Of a stretch of 64,000 bases of DNA, positions 1 through 10,998 are shown one piece after another. Below the pieces are notes generated by a model. That model did not search any database, had not been told where the DNA came from, and saw only the letters and a list, made by a program, of their open reading frames with translations. How positions within the stretch are numbered: the stretch's first letter is position 1; the number at the start of each line of letters is the position of its first letter. Position numbers and translations under genes: made by a program. The DNA is from Zoroaster sp. YZ-2022. Its lineage: Eukaryota; Echinodermata; Asteroidea; Forcipulatida; Zoroasteridae. The DNA lies in assembly GCA_029582265.1 (NCBI GenBank), contig CM055816.1, positions 36,991,357-37,055,356 of the forward strand. Direction: 5' to 3'.

Positions 1-118
1 AATGTTCAAATTTTACCAGAAGTTTTTATGCAACACGTACGGCCCCTTGAAAAACAACCTTGGTTGAATGGGTTACCGTGTATAAATAAGTTTAAATAAA
101 TAAATAAATAAATAAATT
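1..118 (+). repeat. 3' end of a LINE/SINE-like retroposon with (AAAT)n tail
   Basis: The segment ends in about six AAAT units (about 92-117), preceded by a motif reading TGGGTTACCGTGTATAAATA. A simple-repeat tail directly after a GC-balanced stretch is what the 3' end of a non-LTR retroposon looks like. Only the 3' end is in the window, so the family cannot be named. Confidence 0.35.
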
Positions 119-1423
119 ACGAAGCTTGGCAATACAGGGTCAAATAGTACAACAAACACTGAGAATACTGTATGGGAAAGTATACAATGGATTAGAATTA
201 CAAATGTTTCTATGTTTACATGGAAGAAAACACTACAAACTATTTATTTCCAAATAAATTTGTAAAGTTTATGAGACAAACTGAATTTCACATAATAAAT
301 ACAAATAACCTGAACGTATTTTCACTATTGCTGACTGCTTTCATAGGCTGGAGTTATGCATAAAAAAATACATTCCTAACAAAAATGTTTTTTACTTCAG
401 AAAAGACTTTCTTACAGTTCATGAGTTCAAAGCTAAAATTAAGTCTTAATTGTTAACCTGGAAATCCTGGTAAAATTCGAAAAACCTTTTTTTGTATATA
501 TTTTCTGAAAAGTGTCGACTTTCATTGTAACTTTGACTTCAATCACCATATAACATGACTCAGACTCAAGGTTTGAGGAATACGTGTCTGCTTTTTTTAA
601 TACATTTTCTGTTACTTTCCATCTGTTTTTCTGATTTAGTTGAGACGTACATTTTTATATTGGATGTTGACCTAGAGTTGATTCAGTTAATTCTGACTGG
701 ATTATTTTACTTTCTTTCTGGCTATTAATTCTTATTATTTTACTTAATTGCATTTCCCACATTTGTATTGTTGCTGATTCATTTAGATCAATTTTCTTAC
801 ACTTTTATTGTAATGTAATGAATGGAGGTTTCAGAATTCACCTAGTTTCCACTAATCATTTTGTTGTAAACCTTGTTATAAAAAATATTATTTCCGCGTT
901 ATTTGTAAATTCATAGCTCACAATTTTTCAGTCACTGTGAGAATTAGAAACCCTAAATTCACTGTATCACTGGTTTCAAGTATTCCAGATGTTAAGACCA
1001 TCTAGACTTATGCCTTCAGCTGAATGAAACTGCAGTTTTCTTAGTTTCCATATCAATTGTTAGAACCGGTAGTTATATTATTAAATTCACTATCGATTTT
1101 ATCGATACTGTATTGCAAACGCACAGTGTGTATATTCATGCCTTGTAGGCCTACAGTATAACTGATATGTGATTACTTCACTATCATCAGCCAAGGTATG
1201 GCCTTGGGTTGGTTTGTTTACATTCCAAGTTTCTGGCAGAGTCTCTGGTCTGCCTAGGGACTTTGTTTTGGTAGCTCATTGGTATGTTAGGGCTAGCCAG
1301 AGATTTAAGTGTTTTGAGACTGATAGAATAGGTCATGAATATGTATAAGACATCTGATTGGCTGAAATATCGCGGGATGGCAATTCTTGTTTGCAGAAAG
1401 AAAAATCGCGTACCGTGGACAGC
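119..1423. other. AT-rich upstream region without recognised gene
   Basis: I see no extended coding potential, RNA gene or clear mobile-element boundary here. It lies upstream of the Ig-gene promoter. An inverted CCAAT motif in the sequence CTGATTGGCTG lies near 1355. Confidence 0.5.
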
Positions 1424-1456
1424 AGAGCCGTATGCATATTCTCAATATACGGCTCT
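1424..1456. promoter_or_regulatory. Imperfect palindrome upstream of the promoter
   Basis: AGAGCCGTAT at 1424 is matched by ATACGGCTCT ending at 1456, with a GCAT interruption on the left arm and a short loop. It lies about 75 bp upstream of the TATA box. It could be a dimeric transcription-factor site or a cruciform. Function is inferred only. Confidence 0.35.
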
Positions 1457-1488
1457 GGTGGACAGGAATGAATGGCGCCCGCAGCGGC

Positions 1489-1538
1489 GATTGGTTTATC
1501 AAATCACAGCAGATCGGCGCGGCATATACGTATAAAAT
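1489..1538 (+). promoter_or_regulatory. Core promoter of the Ig-domain gene: inverted CCAAT plus TATA box
   Basis: An inverted CCAAT box (GATTGG, 1489-1494) is followed about 37 bp later by a good TATA box (TATAAAAT from 1531). Transcription would start near 1560, leaving a 5' leader of about 200 bases before the ATG at 1767. The spacing fits a classical TATA-driven animal promoter, and the first coding exon downstream supports it. Confidence 0.5.
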
Positions 1539-1766
1539 CACGAGTAACGTCTTGCACCAAGACTAGCTAGCTCCAAACGTTTGAGAACTATATAGCATCT
1601 GCATGTAGGATTCGGCAGATGTACTATGTCATGTGTGTGTACGTGTGTGTGGTCTTGTTATAACTAATTATACACACTCGTTCAAATCTTGGGTCTAACG
1701 TTAGACGAAAATTAAAGAGGCAGACTGGCACAAGTGGCAGTACTACTACACCGTCACGTTGCAATA

Positions 1767-1833
1767 ATGAGTTGCAAAATGTATACGTGCATCTATTTGA
1801 TTGGAAGTTTAACAGCTCTTTTCCTTGACCTTG
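1767..1833 (+). CDS. Exon 1 of an Ig-domain gene: signal peptide
   Basis: An ATG with A at -3 opens a short frame encoding a Cys-containing start and a hydrophobic run (YLIGSLTALFL), the shape of a secretory signal peptide. The frame runs into a strong splice donor (CTTG|GTGAGT) at 1834, leaving one base of a split codon (phase 1). The Ig exon at 6281 begins with two bases that complete this codon to Ala, giving a natural cleavage region before the mature domain. An alternative in-frame ATG lies at 1779. This is a host gene on the + strand. The product is inferred to be a secreted or membrane Ig-superfamily protein, specific family unknown. The intron that follows is about 4.4 kb and full of repeats. 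Confidence 0.6.
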
Positions 1834-1871
1834 GTGAGTGTCAATCATAATCATAGTCCACTCGCCCCATA

Positions 1872-2058
1872 AGCCTTATCGCTAATAATAGCAGCTGCAA
1901 GGAATTGTGGGATGTCTGTGGGCGCAATAGCGCCACTGCGTGCCGCGCGGACAAACAAAATATTATTGACTTCACAAAAGCTGCGCCAAACAAGATGCCC
2001 CTTTTTGTATCCCTGTATGCTTTGCGGCAGTTGCTTCAGTGCTATTAGCGATAAGGCT
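1872..2058. mobile_element. Small palindromic MITE-like element in intron 1
   Basis: AGCCTTATCGCTAAT at the left end is repeated inverted as ATTAGCGATAAGGCT at the right end, and similarity continues inward (AGCAGCTGC versus AGCAACTGC in inverse). The interior is GC-richer than its surroundings (GCGCAATAGCGCC). It is 187 bp long with no coding capacity. No unambiguous target duplication is visible, so the class is open. Confidence 0.45.
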
Positions 2059-2329
2059 CATGGCCAGCAAACTTGCCCATGTAATTTCTTGAAACATCTC
2101 ACATAAGGCGGTTCCATTTTTCGGTTCCAATTACCCGTAATTCCGTAAACTTTTTAATATTCGGACTGGTACAACTATAGAATGCAGGGCCACATCGAAG
2201 GTTACTTATTATAAATTTACGTAATCTGACTTAAAAATACACAACTGCGGTTCCTAGACCTAGATAAAATTCAGAAAAAGGGAAAAAAGGTGTTGAAAAT
2301 TTTGGGGTAGAATTAATGTCATATCCGAC

Positions 2330-3430
2330 CGCCACTTTTTCATCCAATTTGACCTTTACTTCCTGTCCAAACCGGAAATCAAAGTTTAATATTTAAAAAT
2401 ATCATCTCTCAACAACCGCAAGAGGTAAATTCACAGTTTTTGCACCTTTGTACAGATTGTTAATTGTCAAAAATATTGACAAAAACATGACCCCAATTTG
2501 ACCTTTACTTCCTGTCCAAACCGGAAGTCAAAGTTTAATATTTAAAAAAAATATTTTCAAAAATCGTACATTTAGCGAGGAAGACGGTTTCGTCAAAATC
2601 ACAATTCGTATCTGGAACTACACGGAAACTGGTTGTAAAAACTCGACAAAGAAATAAATGCCTTCTCTCAAAGAATTTCGGTACCAAAATTGACCCTTAT
2701 GTAGCAGAACAGTTGTTTTTCACATTTGAACTGTTTTTTCAAGAATAAATAATGTGATTAAGTTCAAATCATTGAAATGGACTTCATATTTTGCAGGGTA
2801 CTCTTTAATATGAAAAAAAAATAATAATTCAAAGTTTCTCTAAAAAACATTCTGACGTCATCATCACTGCCCTGACAAAACTCGAACACCTATGTGTTTG
2901 TAATATCACAAACACTTCCATCTAGTTCTTCTTCTTCTTCTTCTTCTCAATAAGACTTATCCAGAGACAAAAAGATAGTTGCAGAGTTCACAGCACCTTA
3001 AAACTTCACACATAGTTAGACCTTAACATGTAGTTGGACCTAAACCTTAACATGTAGTTGTACACTAAGTTGTGACATCATAGTAAAGTCATCAGATATC
3101 GAATTACACTAAATCAAAGGTTAATATTTTCAAAAAATCATATCTCATGAACCAGTCTTTGCACCATGTTATACATGTAGATCTTTACTTATGTGATATT
3201 TCGTACACAGACGTGACCCCAATCCGACCTCTCCTTCCGGTCGAAACCAGAAGTTGAAAATTAACAAAAAATCATATCTCATGAATTACAGAAGATATTT
3301 TCACAATTTTTGCATCGTCTTAAAGACCTTGAACTATGTCACATTTCGTACACAGACATGACCCCAATTTTACCTCTCTTTTCGGTCGAAAACGGACGTT
3401 TAAGTGAACAACTTTTCAGAAGTACTATAT
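2330..3430 (+). repeat. Dispersed repeat family, several degenerate units
   Basis: Several diverged units share recurring blocks: TGACCTTTACTTCCTGTCC, then AAACCGGAAGT, CATATCTCATGAA, and GTACACAGACRTGACCCCAA. Blocks recur near 2345, 2495, 3195 and 3340. A (TTC)n microsatellite sits at about 2935-2947. The same blocks appear at 5640-6230 and 6895-7500 in the same orientation, so this is one interspersed family multiplied in the introns. No protein is encoded. Confidence 0.5.
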
Positions 3431-3470
3431 ATGCACGGCCCATTGCGTGCGAACGGCCTTGACACACACA

Positions 3471-3547
3471 GACAAGAGTACACTGTATTACATTCACTGT
3501 ACACACAAAGACAAGAGTACACTGTATTACATTTACTGTACACAGCA
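3471..3547. repeat. Tandem duplication of a ~39-bp unit
   Basis: The unit begins GACAAGAGTACACTGTATTA and ends with ACTGTACACA. It is present twice in direct tandem with one mismatch (CATTC versus CATTT). Confidence 0.7.
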
Positions 3548-4590
3548 GTATCTAATTAGAATATAATACCTCGCCTGCACACAGTAATTCGTTGTCCTTT
3601 GTTTCAAGCTGTTATTTTTGTACACAGTTTTGGAATTGTTAAAGCTTGTTCTAAATCTAAGAGTGAATTCTAACAGATCGTTTTTGGCATTCATGACTTC
3701 AATTACCTGATGTTGACATGATGTTTCACATCTTTTCGCGATTGATGCAGTCAAATTAACAATTTCTTTTCTTTTTATTATTTTTTTCAACTTAATTAAA
3801 TTTAATTTTGCAAATGGAATAATGTGTATAGTTTTAAAACGAAAAACATCAACAACTTCCAACAATGATTGTTTAATAACCAATGTGGCAGAAAAAGCGT
3901 CTAGAATAACAAAATGGTTAGTAACTTTTCACAAAATTGTTGGGTATTTATTTTTAAATATTGGTTTTGGTTAGCCTGTTAGCAAAGTTCTAAATGGTAA
4001 GTGCAGGTTTTTTCATTTTAATTTATGCAATAACCAAATGATATGTTTCGTTATATTTTTAGTCTTTGATATTTATATAAAAACAGCAAAAATAAATAAA
4101 TAAATAAAAAGATTAAGGTCTAAACATTTCAGTATTATTGTGGTGTTTGTAAAAGTAAGTTTTTTCTTCATTCATAAAGTGACTAGTAACTTTTCCAAAT
4201 ATGTTTCATGACATCACAGATCACAAAGCCTCCATTTCAGAAATTGAACCAAACTATTAATGTTATTTTGTCATGATCATGAAGAAGAATAATTGTGTCA
4301 TTATGGACAGTTATCGATAGTTTAGTGTTGATGTTTCTAGATAATTAATGCTACCTCATAGTGAACAATCCTTCTTGACCTATTTTTACACCAGTCAAAG
4401 TTAATTATTGTTATACTTTTAGACTTTCTATTCACAGCTGTGAGACCGAGTGGTGCTGATGATGGCTGTGTGGGCAATGTGCCCAGGAAGTGTTTGAGGA
4501 TCACCTGGCTCTTTCTGCGCATCGTGATTGGATAGATTTCCATCATAACAAATTTATATTGTTCTTATTGGCTATTAGATTGCTCATGAA
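3548..4590. other. Intron sequence without recognised feature
   Basis: AT-rich intron DNA with an AAAT microsatellite near 4089-4108. I see no exon, RNA gene or clear mobile-element boundary until the hAT nest at 4591. Confidence 0.5.
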
Positions 4591-4883
4591 CAGTGGCGTA
4601 ACTGGCTATGTTCGCCAGGGGGGGGGGGGGCGAATCGGATCCCAGGGGGCCCACCAATCAATGACACCGACTTTAGGTAATATCGAAGCATATCATATTC
4701 TTCAAAGTATCAACATAAATGTCAATGATATGATCAATCGAGTTCCATTCTGCGCTTTTTAATTTTGGAAAACTTATCAATCACTATGCCAAAGTCTACG
4801 TTTTCGGCAAACCCTACTGTTAGCAGCAGATACGATCGATAATCATGTATATTTTTAGAATGGGGCCCAGAGAACTATAGTCC

Positions 4884-5120
4884 CAGGGCTGATTTTAGGT
4901 ATTACGGGGCCCACGGGCAAGGAAATAAATAGGGGCCATTTTCTTAATTGTTATCCGGAAAAAGTGTTAGTGCTGCTATATACCTTCTACATGCATATTA
5001 AGCCATTGGATTTTGATTAATCGCGGGTTATAAAAAAATGACTGTACAGATTTTTAGGGCCCCGTCTTTACCTGGGGCCGTGGGCAACTACCCTTTTGCC
5101 CTTATGTAAAAGCGGCCCTG
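4884..5120. mobile_element. Middle nested hAT-like MITE
   Basis: The left end CAGGGCTGATTTTA is matched in inverse by the right end TAAAAGCGGCCCTG. Its 8-bp target duplication is TATAGTCC: the left copy is 4876-4883. The right copy is interrupted by the next insertion and is recovered at 5375-5382 once that insertion and its duplication are removed. It is 237 bp and encodes nothing. Confidence 0.75.
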
Positions 5121-5124
5121 TATA

Positions 5125-5370
5125 CAGGGCCGGATTTATAAGGGGAAAAGGGCACTGCCCTGGGCCCCTGCCAGAGAGCCCCAGACTAAAGACTTCCTTT
5201 ATAAAAAAAAAATGTAATAATTATAAAATTAGTTTTATATTTTTTTCGAAGAAATGCGGTTTATCATTCAGTTTAGTTCATTTTTTATTTGTCATGTAAT
5301 TTAATTTCTATGTCGAGGGGCCCCCGAACCTGAAGTGCCCCGGGCCCATCAAGGTCTAAATCCGGCCCTG
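5125..5370. mobile_element. Innermost hAT-like MITE
   Basis: The inverted ends are CAGGGCCGGATTTA and TAAATCCGGCCCTG. A perfect 8-bp duplication CCTGTATA flanks it (5117-5124 and 5371-5378). It inserted across the right edge of the 4884-5120 element, so part of its target duplication is the other element's terminus. It is 246 bp, non-coding, and the youngest layer of the nest. Confidence 0.85.
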
Positions 5371-5639
5371 CCTGTATAGTCCTGCCTGCTGGTGGGCCCG
5401 TCAGTCAGTCCCATAAGCATGTGAAAAAAATTCGCATGTGTTAGGGGGGGGGGGGCCCACTTATTCTGGAACTGGAGCCAGGGGCGGCCGCCCCCCGCCC
5501 CATTCCCCCCCCCCCGCTAGCTAGCTACGCCACTGCTCATGAATTATGTTCACCATGTTACATTTCATTGTTATACCTTGTCTGTACGAACGTAGGCACT
5601 CTGTAACTGCGAAAATGGACTGTATAATAATCTGTAAAT

Positions 5640-6240
5640 TTATTTGCACAGTAAAAACATAGTTGCGGAGTTCAAAGAACCTTAAAGCTTAACAAATAGT
5701 TAGACCTTAACATATAGTTCCAGGTAACGTTGTGACATCATGGTGAGGTCATCTAATGAATTATTACGTAATTAATTATAATAAAGCAATATATTTTATA
5801 TCTTGCGAACCACAAGACATAATTCTTGTTTCCTTCATAATCATACAGAACATGGAGGACTCGACATTTGATACAAAGGCATGACCTTATTGACTCTTAC
5901 TTCCGGTCAAAACTGGAAGTTCAAGTTTAAAAACAGTGGCAGGTTTAAAAGTCACCTTTTGCTATCTTGAGAAAACATTAGACAGAATTTTACCAAATTT
6001 GGCACAATTGACACCCATATTATGAGGAAAAATGTTGTGTGAAGTATGAATGACGTCACATGATTGAACCGGAATTTAAAGTTCAGTATAACACAATATG
6101 TGGTATTTTAATTACATATTATGAAAACTCATATCTCCTGACTATATCTCTCTAACTCTTGTCTTTTAACAACTTTAGGTGATGACGTCATATTAGGCAC
6201 ACTCGAACACCCTGAGTTTGTTTTTAACAAACTCTATACC
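5640..6240 (+). repeat. Copy of the dispersed intronic repeat family
   Basis: It shares ordered blocks with 2930-3430 and 6895-7500: ACATAGTTGCGGAGTTCA, the TTAGACCTTAACAT block, TTGTGACATCAT, then ACTTCCGGTCAAAACTGGAAG. It ends with the ACTCGAACACC block also found near 2881. Diverged and non-coding. Confidence 0.5.
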
Positions 6241-6280
6241 TCTAGTTTCAATCTGTTTTGTTTTCATTTTTTTTTCATAG

Positions 6281-6640
6281 CTTGCAGTGGTCAAAACGTA
6301 GAGGTTAATTCTGGCAAATACTACATTGAACACGAAAAAGCAGAAATTGTATGCAGCTATACTGTGGCAAACACCATTGTGTCTGTGAAATGGATTAAAG
6401 GAGCTTCAACGAATGTTGGAAGCTATGATGCTCATAAAGCAACAGTAGTTTATCCTGAGACCGCATATCAGCCACCTAATTATAGCATGTCCAACGACAC
6501 TATTGCTACTGGGAGCATTTTGACCATTTTCAATGTCAGTTTTGAAACGGACAAAAGCGAGTACACATGCGAAGTGACGGCACTTATTTCAGGAACTGGA
6601 TCAAAAGCATTTACAGGAACGGCCAACCTTATTATCTATG
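6281..6640 (+). CDS. Exon 2 of the Ig-domain gene: V-type immunoglobulin domain
   Basis: A polypyrimidine tract ending TTTTTCATAG precedes the exon, and a consensus donor (GTAAGT) follows at 6641. The frame is open over the whole 360 bp. It encodes one Ig domain with the first Cys in EIVCSYT, the core Trp in VSVKWIKG and the second Cys in SEYTCEV. About 71 residues separate the cysteines, a V-set-like spacing. NDT and NVS are possible N-glycosylation sites. The exon is phase 1 at both ends, the usual arrangement for a shuffled extracellular domain, and it joins exon 1 in phase 1. The next exon is probably 35,520-35,841, across an intron now carrying two large mobile elements. The gene family is not identifiable beyond the Ig superfamily. 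Confidence 0.75.
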
Positions 6641-6894
6641 GTAAGTACATGTAGTACTAGTATGGCCATTTTCACAATCAGTTGTTTAACTTTGGATTTT
6701 GGTACTTACAAATTCCTAATTTGTTTCTTCAAACATATTTTATAGCTACCAGGATGGGTAAAATCTCACCCTCTCGTATAAACCGCTTTTCCATAACTTT
6801 TTTGTCAAACGCAGTTTGCAGTTTTCAGTTGATTTTTAGGTGTTTGTGCGACAGCGTGAACACCTCTTGAAATTGTTTGTTTTTTCCTTCTCGA

Positions 6895-7500
6895 ACATAA
6901 AAACATAGCTACAAAGATCACAGGGCCTTCAAACTTGACACATACACCATAATAACATGTAGTTGTCAATAAATTTATGACATAGTTTTAGGTAAAGTTG
7001 TTGACGTCATCAGATATCGATATACACTCAAATCCAATTTTAATATTTCAACAAATCATATCTCATGAACCTCAAAAGATATTTTCACAATCTTTGCATC
7101 ATCTTACAGATCGTGAATTATGTGACATGTCCTACACAGACATGACCCAATCTGACCTCTCCTTCCAGTCGAAACCGGAAGTTTAAGTGAAAACAACTAT
7201 TCTGAAGAACTTTTATAGGGTCTGCAGCCAACATGATGGTATTTGGGTGTGCCTTCCGTAGACAAAATTACTATTGACGGTTTTTGACCTTTTCAAAAAT
7301 GTGACTGATGATGTCATCACCTGTCACAGTGCCCTCTGGCGGCAGGTTTAGAAAAATAATAATTTTCTATCTCAAAAACCATAGGAAATTTGAATATGAC
7401 TTCTGTGAATAAAGTGACTAGTGACATCTTATCTTTTCAAAAAATATGTTTGATGACGTCATCAATGTTCAGAATGCCCCCCTAGCAGAAGTTTTACATA
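6895..7500 (+). repeat. Copy of the dispersed intronic repeat family
   Basis: It contains the same ordered blocks as the other copies: AAACATAGCTACAAAGATC, CATGTAGTTG, GACGTCATCAGATATCGA, CATATCTCATGAACC, ACAGACATGACCC, then GTCGAAACCGGAAG. Several TGACGTCATC (CRE-like) octamers occur inside. No coding capacity. Confidence 0.5.
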
Positions 7501-8570
7501 TCTCAGAAATTGAACCAAAGCAGGTACATGTACTAACGTTATTTTTTCTTGATCATAACGAGGAAGTTCAAATTCAACATTCTAAAGCAAAATTGATACA
7601 CATGTAGTGTTAATTCCAGCGTACACTACATGTACCTATTTTTTTCAAAGGCTTGCCAAAAACAATCTGTAAGGTGTAACCTAAGTTATGTATGAAGTCA
7701 AAGTAAACACTATATTTCAAATTAAAAAACAATCCATGAAACTAGAGGATTCAGTGGCTGTATAGTGACAAAGTAAAATCAGCGTGACAGACGGGACGGA
7801 AATTACACTAAATTATTTTAAAACGACTTTCATTGGAAAAAGCTATCTGTTCTCCTATGAAATTTAATGTTTTTTTTCTTTTAAAGTTTTTTAATCAGTA
7901 AACATTATGACTTAGTTATTCAAAACATGGAACTGGAAACACCAGTCTCATTAAAGATGTGACAGACGGGACATTTTTGCACGCTCAATAAAGCATCATT
8001 TAAACTAGTCCTACAATGATCAAATGTAATTTTTGTAATTTATTTTGAATCAACAACTACTAATACTACAAATTAATAATAGTTAGTCAACAACAATTAA
8101 TTAGAGATTACCCAGTTAAGAGACAGTAAATTGGAGCACATTCATTCACACCTGAATTTAAGCTAATTTTGATTTGTGTGTTTCATTGGTCAACTAATTA
8201 TTCAACATTTCACTTCAAAAGGCACAATTTTTTTAAATCTTACTTATTTTGGCACTAACAAGTATCAATAAATATTATGCACTAGATACAGCTTTAAAAT
8301 CTGAGTGAAAGTCAAACATTTACATTTAAATCTTTGCACTTTTGCATTAAAATCAATTCATTTTTCCTGTTTCTTCTTCGAACAATGTAACTTGGGTAAA
8401 CTGTAAATGTAAGGTTTTCTCTTTCTAACCTATAGATTCACCATACTTGTAACTTCAAACCATGTACTGCAGAAGTTTGAGTCCCTCTACTCTCATGAGT
8501 AGATACATGTATCTCTCACAGTTGATTGGTTGTGCAGTACTTTAAATGCAAATTAAGTATGTGCACATTA
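7501..8570. other. AT-rich intron DNA, no gene seen
   Basis: The only notable feature is the motif GTGACAGACGGGAC, present near 7785 and near 7960, probably a decayed repeat. No supported exon. Confidence 0.4.
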
Positions 8571-10000
8571 TAGGCCTGGGCGAATAGTGAAATTTACTGT
8601 TCGATTAATCGCGCGGCAACTATTCGCGAATAGTTGGCAAAATTTTTCCCACGGTTTATAAATACGAAAACATGTGCTTTGAAAGTAATTTTTGGCCTAC
8701 TTGTAAGCTTCAGACAATAGACAAATACATACATTGAGTTCTTGAATGCCTGTTATTGTTTCCTCTTTATTTCTTGCAAAATTGTACTCGAAATAATAGA
8801 GTTTGTAAGTGAAAATCCAATGGTCGTCACAAGTTTGTTATTGGCAGTGTGGGAAACTTCCAGCACAATTAGCACATGCTAATTCACGCGCACGTTTATG
8901 TTCATCCCATATTGACAGAGGGAAGGCCACCTAAACGTACATGTGAACGCGATCGAGTTGTATTCAAGTGGTCATTAAGAGTAATGCCAGTATGTTAACG
9001 GTCACCCATATTATTTCAAATCAATGAGTCCTTCAGACGAAACAAAAAAAATCACCATTGTAAGCAGTGTTTATGCTCATGTAAGGGAAAGGGAAAGGGA
9101 ATCAGCGAATCGCTATTTGGCGCATGCATGTTGCATTCATGTTACATTAAACATGCTGACATGAACGTTAGATTATAACTTATTATTCCCCGGACCACTT
9201 TTTTCACTATGAACAATAAAGGTACTAAAAGAATAGAGCGTATCGGCAATTTTGGCAGCGTATCGGCCAAAAAATCTTTCAGGCCGATATGCTAGTTTGT
9301 TTATGGGGAGAACCCTCTGTTGCATTTTCCCAGGCATTATACTGATTGAATTCACAAGTACTAATCACCTAGTGAAGTAGGAAGCTAGCATTTGTTTTTA
9401 ACATTACCTTATAATTTATAATTCCCATCATAAAATAAGCAGTACATGTAGATAGGTATTTCTTCTACACATGTTGGCCAAGGCAAATTGATTTATTCTT
9501 CTTCATACACAATACAACATATTACATAATTTACTCTCAAGTGTTTTAAACATCAGCCATCCCACGAACTGAACTGGCAAGACTCTTACATATTACGCGG
9601 CATGCCTTTGATGTTATCAGCCTTCAGCAGGTAACAGTCGTTGTAGTCATAGCCAGCCAGCCACGTCGGCTTCCTCAAAGGCATTGCCCGCAAGTACTAT
9701 TCGCGAATACTACAAAGCTTACCACTACCAGCAGTGCCTAGACAAAACGGTGTAATTGGCAGTGTTACTCGCGAATAGTAGTCATGAATAGTTGACAAAT
9801 AGTTCACAACCGGGAAGTTATGCAGTGCAAAGGCAATACATTATTATTCACAAATAATCGTGAATGGTCATTATTCGCGAATAGTTGCAGGTATTCGTGC
9901 CAGCCCGATTAATCGAATTGTTTAAAATCCGCGAATACGAGTACGATTAGCAACAACTATTAGTGAATATTCGAATAATCGAACTATTCGCCCAGGCCTA
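8571..10000. mobile_element. hAT-like non-autonomous element with TTCGCGAA motifs
   Basis: The left end TAGGCCTGGGCGAATAGT is repeated inverted as ACTATTCGCCCAGGCCTA at 9983-10000. Palindromic motifs of the ATTCGCGAAT type cluster near both ends (around 8620-8640, 9695-9710, 9770-9785, 9875-9890), like subterminal transposase sites. At 1430 bp with only trivial ORFs it is non-autonomous. I do not find a matching 8-bp target duplication, so one flank may be rearranged. Confidence 0.6.
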
Positions 10001-10639
10001 AACTCGACCCTCCTGACAACTCGACCTCCTGTGACAACTCGACACGGACAACTCAACCCGATATTGTTGCTTAGAGGTGGATCATCGTTTTCCCTTGAAA
10101 AAAGATTGATCACTATGCTTGTTCTAGCAACAAGTACGACTCAAATTCTAGCACAAATTCAGTCAATTACCCCTTAATACACGCACTGGCGAAATTAGTT
10201 TTTATGACTTAAAGTTTAACGTTAACGGTTGTAGGTGAGCGACAGGTGTCAGAACGGGATGTCAATGCACAATTGCCCTCTCTTGCCTGTCGTCAAAATA
10301 TGATTCATAAAATAATGTACAATGGGAAAATATTTTGGATATATTTAATCTTGGAATAATATTTTTCCTATAGTAAATATACTTGATCCCCGGGAAAAGT
10401 ATGTTAAATAAAAAGAAGGGTCCAAAAATGTATGAACAATTTAAATATCATTACATTGAACAACATCACATTTCATCAGACTAGAAGACCATCTCTCTCT
10501 GTCCAACAGTCAAACCACGCTCCTGATTTATTTTATGACCAAGGCTAGAGGAGGAGACCTTAATGTCTTAAAGTCTATAACACACTGGATGAGGATGGTA
10601 CAATTTAGTTTGCCAAAGGTTATCTTAAATATCCATGGA
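10001..10639. other. Host DNA with short CGAC-rich repeats
   Basis: Imperfect ACAACTCGAC units recur at 10,000-10,050. The rest shows no gene or mobile-element boundary. Confidence 0.4.
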
Positions 10640-10990
10640 TAAATTTATTGAGAAACCACCTCGATTTGGTGCTCTACACTGGGATGGAAAGATAGTAAAG
10701 GACATTGCATTGGTAGTAACTAAGGAAACCTGGCCGTGATCGTCTCTGGTACTCCACTATATGACTCCAGGGGCCTATCACAAGCTGATGCATCTATTGA
10801 GCTGCATGAGAACTGACAAACTAGTGGCATTGGTATTCTACATCACAGCTACATGTATTAACACTGGTATTCACAAGGGAGCTGCCAAATTGCTACATGT
10901 ACACAATGTATGTGTTACATGTACAACTCATAGTTGGTGCTGTATGGGAGCAGCTCCTGTGCAATTAGTAAATAAAATGTTTCAAAGTTT
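10640..10990 (+). pseudogene. Relic of a transposase-like gene
   Basis: One frame near 10,660 reads RFGALHWDGKI, and another, near 10,825, reads a segment containing INTGIHKGAAKLL. These resemble the HWDGK and SNTGxHxGAC blocks of a transposon-derived family widespread in invertebrates, recalled from general knowledge and not searched. Several frame changes and stops separate the blocks, so it is not functional. It could instead belong to a host gene derived from the same family. Confidence 0.35.
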
Positions 10991-10998
10991 TAAGTAAA

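Larger units (their letters stand above)
4591..5535. mobile_element. Outer hAT-like non-autonomous element with perfect TSD
   Basis: The element starts CAGTGGCGTA and ends TACGCCACTG. It is flanked on both sides by the identical 8-bp duplication CTCATGAA (4583-4590 and 5536-5543), the signature of hAT-type transposition. The interior contains long G and C runs and no transposase. Two further elements are inserted inside it, which roughly doubles its length. It lies in intron 1 of the Ig gene. Confidence 0.8.

Noticed and set aside
9173..10113. Short minus-strand ORFs (60 and 63 codons)
   Set aside because: They lie in or across the edge of the hAT-like element, with no domain or codon pattern.
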